Both the position numbers and the translations under genes were made by a program. The notes under the pieces are model-generated. The model was given only the letters and a program-made list of their open reading frames with translations. It did no database searches and was not told where the DNA came from. This document shows, in pieces, positions 27,101-37,800 of a stretch of DNA of 64,000 nucleotides (position 1 is its first letter; each line of letters starts with the position of its first letter). Origin of the DNA: Onthophagus taurus (taxonomy: Eukaryota > Arthropoda > Insecta > Coleoptera > Scarabaeidae); the NCBI RefSeq assembly GCF_036711975.1, contig NC_091968.1, positions 24,661,001 to 24,725,000 of the forward strand. Direction: 5' to 3'.

Positions 27101-27603
27101 CAATTGATTCGATTAGATTTGCAATGGAAATTCAAGCGATGCACATAAAACGCGACAAAGCTTGTTTCGATTTAACTCAAGCTGCTCAAAGTCACTCGGT
27201 TATGGGAATAAGTTATCTTTTTCAAGTATTATTTTTAATATGAAGTGAATTTGATTAATATAAATTAATTTTTTAGGTTACTCCGATTGATAATCCGTAT
27301 TTAGAACCGATTTTAGACAGTTTAAAAGACGTTCAAGAACCGAATTCGACCTGCCCGATTGAGCCGTTTCCTTTATCTTGGTTAACACCGCCGTTTTCTT
27401 CTAAATACTTTATGTATTTAGGCTCATTAACGTTTCCACCTTGCTCCGAGAACGTTGAATGGTTAGTTTTATCGGAACCTTTAAGTATCTCGTCGAGGCA
27501 ATTAAGAAAATTTAGGAAATTATGTTCGGTCGATGGGCAAATGATTTGTAACACCAGGCCGGTGCAAGAATTAAATAATCGATGCGTTTGTTTTTATGAT
27601 TGA
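24173..27603 (+). CDS. Membrane-anchored carbonic-anhydrase-related protein (inactive)
   Basis: Four exons, 24173-24344, 24400-24576, 26972-27225 and 27277-27603, give 309 aa. Residues ~13-33 form one hydrophobic segment (QMAIAAVIVFLTVVIAEIV), read as a signal anchor. The rest is an alpha-carbonic-anhydrase fold: CWKLNFPESKGKQQSPIDI, LVNDGHC (His64 kept), DEGSEHTID and GSLTFPPCSENVEWLV. The zinc sites are lost: SIRFRWG has Arg at both His94 and His96, and MEIQAMH has Gln at His119. The protein therefore cannot bind catalytic zinc and belongs with the CA-related proteins, which act as binding modules. The active paralogue on the minus strand at 9-14 kb shares the fold but not the anchor. Intron 2 (2.4 kb) is almost wholly a TIR-bounded element. 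A second start in another frame upstream was rejected. Confidence 0.9.
24616..26931. mobile_element. TIR-bounded element filled with tandem repeats (copy 1)
   Basis: The ends match as inverted repeats: ATTCAAGATTCATCATGTGG continuing CTTAAAAA at 24616-24643, and its complement at 26904-26931. Inside are the hairpin MITE (24663-24801) and four tandem units marked by CTTTCAGGTGTTAA at about 24959, 25373, 25908 and 26320, with spacings 414, 535 and 412. A short and a long unit thus alternate. The long form adds a CCGGAAGTTGCTTATATCTC segment. There is no transposase frame. A sister element with the same ends lies at 35203-38062. Confidence 0.75.
24663..24801. mobile_element. Hairpin MITE (copy 2), perfect 47-bp arms
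   Basis: Arms 24681-24727 and 24742-24788 are perfect inverted complements of 47 bp (ending TTTAGCCG / CGGCTAAA) around a 14-bp loop containing GTCTCTAAAG. Outer flanks are imperfectly complementary. The loop is the reverse complement of that in copy 1 at 7.7 kb, so the two sit in opposite orientation. The perfect arms suggest a younger or gene-converted copy. Confidence 0.88.
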
Positions 27604-28575
27604 GAGAAAGGATTTTCGAAGATATTTGATGGAAATTTGAGTTAGGAATTAATGTTTATTTAATTAAAATCGATTTTAAAGTTAAGCAATATATTTGTTT
27701 TTGAACATTAATTGAAATATACTTTTTATTGCGTATTGAAAGAGAGTAAAAAAAGAACGCTGTCACCTGCAAGCATATAGTGCAAGCAAAATACAGTAAT
27801 ATAAATAAATTTTGAAAGAGTTTCGATGCACAGCTAAGAAAATAATTTTCAGGTGTTAATGTTAACTTTAATTTTATTATTATATTCGTAATCTTTATAA
27901 AATAACCTTTAAAATGAGTCCAAACATGACGCATTTATCTCAAAAAACAAAAAAGTTAGACTAAAAAAACATTAAACGCGAAGTTAGCAACAATGAAGAT
28001 AGCAATTTAATTTTTAAACATTAATACCAACCTTAATTTTTGTTTTTTTTTATTATATTTTTGTTTTTGTGATAAATTTTGAGACATTTTATAAAAATTA
28101 AGAATATGTCAAAATGACGTTGACATTTCAAACCGGAAGTTGCTTATATCTCGAGTAATATTGGAATTAAACGTGTCATGTTTGGGCTCATTTTAAAGGA
28201 TTTTTCACGACGATTACAAATATGTCAAAATTGACGTTGACATTTCTAACCGGAACTTGACCATAACTTCATTATTATTAAAGATAAATATGTCGTGTTT
28301 GTACTCATTTTAAAGGATTTTTAATGAAGATGTCGAAATTGAGGTTGGCAGTTACATTTATTATTATTATTATGATTGAGAAAAAGGATTTTTGATGGAA
28401 ATTTGAGTCAGGAATTAATGTTTATTTAATTAAAATCGATTTTAAAGTTAAGCAATATATTTAGTTTTTGAACATTAATTGAAATACACTTCTTATTGCA
28501 TATTGGAAAAGAGTAAAAAAAGAACACTGTCACCTGCAAGCATATAGTGCAAGCAAAATACAATAATATAAATGT
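27598..28575. repeat. Duplicated CARP 3' end flanking an inserted repeat
   Basis: The CARP stop region and 3' UTR (27598-27805, with GGAATTAATGTTTATTTAAT and CTGTCACCTGCAAGCATATA) is repeated at 28372-28575 in the same orientation. Between them (about 27806-28371) sits one copy of the CTTTCAGGTGTTAA repeat. The second copy has small internal losses near its start. No gene lies in 28576-28824, which is the presumed alpha-spectrin 3' UTR. Confidence 0.88.
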
Positions 28576-28824
28576 AGAAACGGTAAAAGTTCTAATAAAC
28601 GCAATTAAATCAGCTTTATTATTAGTATTCTGAGAAAATAACTTTCTTTCATGAAATTTTTAAGGCAAGGTTGAAATTATTCAACAAATTTTTGAATGAA
28701 TTCAAGTTTCTCATTAATTTTTATTTAATATATTAACTTCGACCATTTTTAATCCTAACAATTTAATCATGCACAACTGCACCTACAATATTATTAATAT
28801 ATTTAAAACCGGGGGCGAAATCTA

Positions 28825-31800
28825 TTAATTTTGGAAGAGGGTACGCGTAAAATCTATATAATCTAAAGCCCCCGCAATCGGCCGTTCCGTCCGAGGTTCT
28901 GTATACGGCTTCATTCTTTGCACACAATAATCCGCCATCTCTTTCGTAAGGTTCTAAAAAACCACTTTTAATAAAAAAATAATAATTTTTTAATTAAACT
29001 TACCGCATATAATTCTTCTTTAGTAACATATGGTCGATCCCCAGCTGTGATGGCCCTAAACGCCTTTTCAATTTCTTCAGAACTTTGCACATTCTCCGTT
29101 TCCTTACTAATCATAAACGCCATATACTCCTGCAACGACACGTGCCCATCGCGGTTTGGATCAACAACATCTAAAATCGCGTCAAATTCCGGATCGGGTT
29201 GTCCTTCCTCAACCATGGGTAAATCATAACCCAACGCTCTCAAACAACTCTTAAATTCTTGGTGATTAAGTTTTCCCGATTTCTCCTTATCGAAATGTTT
29301 AAACATCATCGAAAACTCTTTAAGAGCATCCTCACTAACACCCGATTGATTACGCGCTTGTATTTGTTGCTCCAAATTATGTTGCATTCTCATCCCCAAT
29401 TGATCGAGTTGATCCCATTGTTGGGCCAACCCAACTGTTGAATGCTCCGTGTAACGATTATCAAGAATTAAATGTTCCTCTAAAATAGCTCCAAGATCTT
29501 CAATTTTCTTCAAATCAGCGCGACGAGCTCGAACTTCAGCTGCTTTACGTTTGGTTGCCTCAAGTTGTTGTTCCAACGAACCGGATCCTTCCATCATTGA
29601 AGTACTAAATTAAAAATAAATTAATTAATTTTAAATTAAATTAAATAAAATCGTTAATTTTAGTTAAAAAATTAATTCCGATAAAAAGTGAGGTTATGTT
29701 TACATTTAATGCAAAGCTATCTCTATTTTTTTTAATTTGGAGGAGTGTTTTTAAATTAAGCGCCAAAAAGGAGGGTTACTATTGGTTAATTTTAAGCAAA
29801 AATTATACAAAATTCGAGATAAATTAATTTTTTTAAATAAATTTTTGAATAGTTTAAACGTCAATGTGACATAAATTCAATCAACCGTAACCAACTTCAC
29901 AACAATTTGTCAAAATTAAATGTCAATTTTATGAAACGTCATGTGTTTTTTACGAAAATTAATTTATGCTTAAATCATACGAAGAAAGGAATTTAACCTT
30001 TAAGAAGTCCTAAAAAATTAAATTAAATTGACGTTTTTGAAACTTTGACGTTTTAAATAATTATTATTAGTGTGTCAAGTTGATTACCCGTGAATAATGA
30101 TTATTCACCACTATTAATCCCTCTGTGAAAAATGACTACCCTTTTCTTATAGAAAACTCATTTATATGGTATATATTATAAGGTAGTTGTGGACAAAAAT
30201 TTTAAAATAAAACATTTACAAAAAGTCTACAAATATCAAGGTTGGTACTATTCTAAATGTTACTACATAACAGTATAAATATGTTACTGTTTGTAAATAA
30301 GATATTGTCATTTTCTTCATTGTGTATAGAAGGTATTTCGTCCCCTATTCCTTCGTAACTCATTCAATGTATGATTGCGACATTGAAATTAAATTACACC
30401 GGTAAGAAAATTGCCCTTTAGTCAACAACAGAGGGCGCAAAATCCAGACTGACAGCTGACAGTTCGGTGCGTGCTAATAAAATGTTCGGTTTTGGATTTT
30501 TAAATAACAAGACAATTTTCGTTTTTTTAAATGGAAACAATCACTGATTATTGGCTTATTAAAATTGTTATTTTTTTCTGATTACAAAAATATAGGGTTC
30601 GATATAATAAACTTTTTTTTGTGTTAGAAATTAAATTTACAGTTTCCTGTAAATTATAACTAAAAATTAAAAAAACATATTTCTGATATTTGAAACAAAT
30701 ACATTTGTTGAACTATTTAATTTATATTTGTTTTACACAAAAGTTGGAATTATTTATATTATTTCATATTTTTTATTAATATTTAATATTATTAAATGAC
30801 ATAATAAATTATTGATAGATGGCGCTCATATATATTTTTTTTCAATTTAAATAAACATAGCAACATTTATTTGTATTCAAAAATTTTCTGAAGTGTCAAA
30901 TTAAAAATCCTGTTTTTTAAGATGGATTACGAACATTACGAAAAGTTTAACTTGTTAGAATGTTACATATTATAAAATAAAATAAATTTTATATAAATTT
31001 TTAGTAGAATAATTGTTAGTTATAGTACCGTAATTTACAGGAAACTGTAAATTTAATTTCTTTGACGACACTAAAAAAAAAAGTTTATTTTAAGCTTTAT
31101 TCTAAAACATTAAGAAATAGACCTATCTAACCTCATATTTTTATAACCAGAAAAAAATAACGAATTTAATAAGCGAATAATCAGTGGCTGTTTCCATTTA
31201 AAAAAACGAAAATTGTCGTAATATCTCAAAATCTAAAACCGAAAAAATTTTTTTAGCTACGTCATCAAATTCTCTGTAAAAAAGTGTCCATATAATGTCT
31301 TAGTTATAATACTCCACCTATAATAATAACCAAGATAATTGCACTTGCTGGTTTTATGATAATTTCAATTTTGGCCTCTAGGAGAAAGACAAAAGACGAT
31401 AGCGCTTTGAGGTTTTGGCATTAGCAGTTTTTGCATTAAAAAGAGGATACTTTAATTAATAACTGGTCATATTTCCATAAGGATACTCTAAGAAATTAAT
31501 TTTATAACGAATTTTGAAAATTATCGATGAAAATTGCAACATCGAAAATTTTAACAAAACTTCAAATATTGTTTTCTCAAAAACTAAAAGTTATTTTTCA
31601 AAACGGGTTGGTTCATTAGAAAGAGGACACTTTTATTAACAATTTGGGAAATTTTGATACTCATATTCCAAGAAGTGGGGTTTATACGAATTTTTAAAAC
31701 TTAATCGGCGAAAATTGCAAAATTCGAAAAAATTGTCGATTATTTCAAAAATTTATTTCTCAAGAACTAAAAGTGATTTTTCAAAACGGCTTGTTGCATT

Positions 31801-34800
31801 AAAAAGAGAATACTTTAATTAATAAGTGGTGATAATTCCACAAGGATCCTTCAAGAAATGAATTTTGTAGCGAATTTTGAAAGTTATCGATGAAAATTGC
31901 AACAACGAAAATTTTATCAAAACTTCAAATATTGTTTTCTCAAAAACTAAAAGTTATTTTTCAAAACGGGTTGGTTCATTGGAAAGAGGACACTTTTATT
32001 AACAATTTGGGAAATTTTCATACTCATATTCCAAGAACTGGATTTTATACGAATTTTTAAAACTTAATCGGCGAAAATTGAAAAATTCGAAAAAATTATC
32101 GATCATTTCAAAAATGTATTTCTCAAGAACTGAAAGTGATTTTTCAAAACGGTTTTTTGCATTAAGAAGAGGATATTTTAATTAATAATTGAAAGTGATA
32201 ACAGCGACAGTTCTGTTAGTAATAAAGATGATAATGAATTAGAAGCGAAGAGAAGAAAAATATTTGTTACATTGTTACAATGAGGTTGTTAATGATAAAT
32301 AAAGTTGTATTCAATGAAAAAAGTTCTATTGGGGTTGAACTTGATTATTATCTGCAGTGTCCAACATCTAAAAGAGATACTAATTTGGTAACTATCTGGT
32401 ATCTGGCCGGATTTTACAAAATTACCGGATAGGTTAATATCATCAGCTAATATATACCTTACAAATGAGTTTGTCCACGACTACCGTATAATATATACCT
32501 TATAAATGTGTTTTCAAAGAAGAAACTTCAATTTAATTTAATTTTCTAGGACTTTCTAAAGATTTGATATTAAAAAACGTAAACAAATTCCTTTTTTTCA
32601 TATGATTTAAGCACAAATTAATTAATTTTCGTAGAAAAACATGACGTTTCATAAAATTGACATTTAATTTTGACAAATTGTTGTGAAGTTGGTTACAGTT
32701 GGTAACATTCAATTTGTGTCACATTGACGTTTAAACTTTATTCAAAAATTTATTTAAAAAAATAAATTAAATTGTAATATGATGTATATTTGTTCAATAA
32801 ACAATTATTCTGTGTACCTATGTTTATCTATTTACCGCCTTTAAAAGATTTGATTTAAATATTTCACCACAGATTAAAAGTATACATTATTTTTAAATAC
32901 ATAAGCAATAAAATTCGTAACTAGTTTACTTAAAATCCTCTCATTTTACTCCTCCGAATTAAAAAAAAAATAGAGTATAAAATCCAAATAAACCAAAAAG
33001 TAACCAAATTATTTTTTTCCCCTAATAAAATTTAAGTTGGTAACGAATATGTCAAAAATTAATATGTTAATTAAAACAACAATAAACTTTAAAGTTATTA
33101 GAAAAAAATTAGTTTTAAACACTTTTCACTCTAAACTGTAATTACCCATCCCAACCGAGAAGTCGATAACTGCAAACATTACCACCAACGTGAAAAATCA
33201 AATTTAAATCTAAATTAAAATAAAATACTTACCGAGTTTCCGTTAACCACTGATGGAAAGTATTCGCGTGTTTAGCAAATTCTTTCCGCAACTTATCGTT
33301 TTCCTCCTGCCTTTGAGCTTCCTTGGTTAACTCAACATCTCGTTCGGCAATAATTTTTTGCAAATTCCTCCACGTTTCTTCCAAAGCTTCCATATTAAAC
33401 CAAGTGTATGGATTCGGGCCAACGTTAAAGCTTTTAATTTGTTGATCCAACGCGGCTAAAGCTTCAAAATCAGCTTGGGCGGTTTTTAACGACGCTTGAA
33501 ATTGTTCGTGAGCCTCTCTTAACGCTTTAATTTCTTCGATTGAATTACAACGAACGGGGTCGGTTAAATCCTCCTCAGCGTTTTCAAACCACGAATTAAA
33601 CGCAGAAGCTCGTTTAGCAAACGTTAAGAATAATTCTTCGATTTGTCTGAATTGTTCTTGCATTTGTAAGAGACGTTGTTTTCGGGCATCGGAATCGTTT
33701 AAAAGTTTTTGCCAACGCCCGATCACATCGGCGTGTCTTTGAACAATCGCTGGGCTTTGATCGTGATTTGCGTTAATTAATTGATCTTTTAAAGCTGTTA
33801 TGTTTTGAATTCCTTCGTGTTCGAACGCGGTTAAACCGGCGTCGAAAGTTTCTTGTTTAGTTAATAAAGTTTGAACCGATGATAAATCTCTTCCGAAATC
33901 TTCGTTTTTAACGTGAGTTTCTTTATCGGCAATCCAACTTTCAACGACATCCGCTTTCCACATAAATTGTAAATACGCCGAATTATCGATTAATTTCGCT
34001 TTACGCCGCGCGGCCAAAGCAGCTAAATGATCTAATTTAGTTTGAAGTTGTTGACAACGCTGGTTGATGCTATCAGCGTGGTGGTTACCCTCTGAAACTA
34101 ATTTCTTTCCAGCTTCGCTGATGTCTTTGCAACGATCTCGATGAGCTTGGAAATCCATTTCAAAAGCGTCGTGTTTTTTTAATAAACCTTGAACCGCGGC
34201 CATCGTATCTCCGTAATCTTCGACGCCTAAAAGTTGTTGTTTCTCGCTAATCCAAGCTTCTTCTTCTTCAACTTTCGCTAAAAATTGTTGATAAGTTAAT
34301 GACTCGTCTAATTTTTGACCCCGAGTTGCAGCTAATTGTTTTAATTCAGCCCAAGCTTGATTCAAAGCTTTTAATCGTTGCTCGATTTCGGGTACCCCCA
34401 AATTAGAGACGTCCATTAATTTTTCTCCTGCTTCTTGGACGGCTTGAATCGCGGGTTCGTGCGAGCCTAATTCGGCTTCTAAACGTTTATGTTTTTTCTT
34501 CAAGTTTTGAACACCGGTTAAATCGCGGCCGTAATCATCAGAGCCAACTAATAATTTCTTCTCTTTAATCCAAGATTCCTCATCGGCGATGTCTCTAAAG
34601 AATTGATGCAAAGTGTTTGCTTCGTTTAATCTTGCTTGGCGATGGGCGGCTAAGTTTTTAATCCGTTCGTATCGCTCGTTAATCGATTGTCGTTTTTCTT
34701 GGATATTAGCGGTGTCAAATTGGCCGCTTTCGATTAAAGAATCCGCTTGATCGTTCATGTCTTTAATACGATCGTCGTGGGCTTGAATATCAGCTTCGAC

Positions 34801-37800
34801 TAATTGGTGTTTTTTCATTAAATTTTGTACGGATGCTAAATCTTTTCCCGCATCTTCACTGGTTAATAAACTTTCAACTTCACCCAACCAAAAGTCTAAG
34901 TCTTTTACTGCTGCGATGTAAGTTCTTTGTTTATTTGCTTCTTTTAATTTTAACGATTTCTCGCTGGTTTTTTGGGTTAAATACTCCCATTGTTCAGCAA
35001 TTGATTCTAAGCGTTTTTGGACGGCGTCTTCAGAACCAGCACATTGCCTCTTATCAATTAAAGTTCCTCCATTAGCCAAAACCGATTGAATTCTATCAGC
35101 ATTCGCTGCTAATTCAGCCTCGAAAGCTTGGTGTTTTTGATGTTTTGATTGGATATTAGCTGGATCCTAAATGAAATTTTAATTAAAATAATTTGTGGAA
35201 AAATTTAAGAATCATCATGGGGCTTAAAAATCGACGTTGACTAACTTGTCGTTAGACACACACTAGAAAGAATACATCATGAAAGAATACCCTGAAGTTA
35301 TACATTTGTCTATTATATAACAATTTAAACTACTAACCTCAATTTCGACATATTTGTAAGCTTCATTAAAAATGCTTTAAAATAAGTACAAACACGACAT
35401 ATTTATCTTCAATATTAATGAAGTTATGGTCAAGTTTCGGTTAGAAATGTCAACGTCAATTTTGACATATTTATAATCGTCGTGAAAAATCCTTTAAAAT
35501 GAGCCCAAACATGATACGTTTAATTCCAATATTACTCGAGATATAAACAACTTCCGGTTTGAAATGTCAACGTCATTTTGACATATTCTTAATTTTTATA
35601 AAATGTCTCAAAATTTATCACAAAAACAAAAATATAATAAAAAAAAAATCAAAAATTAAGGTTGGTATTAATATTTAAAAATTAAATTGCTATCTTCATT
35701 GTTGCCAACTTCGGGTTTAATGTTTTTTTAGTCTAACTTTTTTGTTTTTTGAGATAAATGCATCATGTTTGGACTCATTTTAAAGATTTTTGTAATAAAA
35801 TATACATCATGAAAGAACACCATGAAGTTATCCATTTGTGTATTATATAATAACTAACTTCAGGTTTAAAATGTCAACCTCAATTTTGACATATTTGTAA
35901 TCTTCATTAAAATACCTTTAAAATAAGTACAAACACGACATATTTATCTTCAATATTAATGAAGTTATGGTCAACTTCCGGTTAAGAATGTCAACGTCAA
36001 TTTTGACATATTTGTAATCGTCGTGAAAAATCCTTTAAATTGAGCCCTTTAAATTGAACATGATACGTTTAATTCCAATATTACTCGAGATATAAGCAAC
36101 TTCTTTTTGAAATGTCAACGTCATTTTGACATATTCTTAATTTTTATAAAATGTCTCAAAATTTATCACAAAAACAAAAATATAATAAAAAAAAATCAAA
36201 AATTAAGGTTGGTATTAATATTTAAAAATTAAATTGCTATCTTCATTGTTGCTAACTTCGGGTTTAATGTTTTTTTAGTCTAACTTTTTTGTTTTTTGAG
36301 ATAAGTGCGTCATGTTTGGACTCATTTTAACGGTTATTTTATAAAAATTACGAATATAACAATAAAATTAAAGTTGTCATTAACACCTAAAAGTTTCCTT
36401 CTTAGCTGTTTTAATTCAATAAAAATATGCTACACAGTGACATCTAAGACTATCTAAGCAGTTGGTAGCACCGTAGCACTTAAAAATAGAAATTTGAATT
36501 GACAGCTAGACAATTTTTTTTTACTGCTACATACCGATTTCCCTACATTGTCAAAATTTATTTTATTTCTGTTAAAAAAAAGGGTATAAAAGCGAATTAC
36601 AAAAAAAAAGCATAAAAACAACATTCATTTTAGAAATTTTAGGTTGGTATTAAAAATTTCACCAAAATCTTGAATACGTCATTTCGAAAATTTAAACGTC
36701 ATTCTTGTTTATTGTTAAAATGTAATTTTGAAGCTTTTTGGCATCATTTTTAAATTCAAATTCTTTTTTAGATTAAAAAATATCATTTTAACTTGGATCT
36801 AGCGATGACGAGAGGTGCAATATTTGAAAATGACAAATTAAAACTTGTAATGAAAGACATTTTAACAACAAATGTCATTTTGACGTTTTAATTTATTTTT
36901 AAATTTTAGGTTGGTATTAAAAATTTTACCAAGATCCTGATACGTCATTTCGAAAATGTAAACGTCATTCTTGTTTAAGGTTAAAATGTAATTTTCAAGC
37001 TTTTCGTGTTATTTTTAAATTCAAATTCATTTCTAGATTTCAAAATCCCATTTTAACTTGGATCTTGTGACAATGACACATTAAAACTTACAATTAAAAA
37101 GACATGTTAAGAATGTCAGGAAAAGTTCTTCAAAACTGTTTTTGGAACCAATTTTTAAAACTTTGGTTAAAGTTTACAAGGCATATAGAACTTATTGGGA
37201 ACATAACAATTTGCAGGCTTTGTCTAAAAAAAATTAAAGACAAAAATTTATCTATATACACTCTCAAAAAAGATCACTGCAATACTTGTTGCTCGTACAA
37301 CACTGGAAATCTTTCTGAAGCTGAATACATTAAACATAAATAATTATTTTTTTCTGATTATAAAAATATAGGGTTCGACAGGTCTATTTCTTATTGTTTT
37401 AGAATAAAGAAATTATAAATAAAATTTCTAACCGCCAAATTCTAGTGTCGTCGAAGAAGTGAAATTTACAGTTTCCTGTAAATTATGAGGCGGTAGGTAA
37501 AATATCAAAAGTTAATAATTAAATAAGAAGATAACTTCTGGTATTTAAAAACATATAATTATGTTCATCACGGAAATATTTAATTGATTGTATTGGATTT
37601 GGATTTAAAAAACATGTTTTTTTAATTTTTAGTTAGTACTCGTAATTTACAGGAAACTGTAAATTTAATTCCTTCGACGACATTAAAAAAAAGTTTATTT
37701 TTATTTCTATTCTAAAACAATAAAGAATAAAAAACAATGAGATAAAAGATTCAACTTTTGCTTTGTGTCTACTAGATTATCTAGAGAAAAAATGTGTTCC

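Larger units (their letters stand above)
29721..32975. mobile_element. Large foldback element in alpha-spectrin intron, nested inserts
   Basis: Interrupted inverted arms: 29721-29750 (CTATTTTTTTTAATTTGGAG) against 32945-32975, 29840-30040 (ACGTCAATGTGACATAAATT, CAACAATTTGTCAAAATTAA, TTATGAAACGTCATG) against 32540-32760, and 30150-30190 (TATATTATAAGGTAGTTGTG) against 32470-32510. Inside lie a second foldback (30484-31243), the inverted 360-bp array, and a short acidic open stretch (32187-32272) of unknown origin. Related arm fragments occur at 48040-48465, 50395-50620 and 63095-63190. It looks like a nested stack of non-autonomous elements. Confidence 0.7.

Noticed and set aside
32187-32272. 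Acidic/basic open stretch ending a possible gene
   Set aside because: Fewer than 30 codons, no acceptor of quality, embedded in a foldback; origin unknown.
37104-37343. Cys-rich frame as a host zinc-finger gene
   Set aside because: Lies within a TIR-bounded element, and the motif is typical of multi-copy transposon-like proteins.
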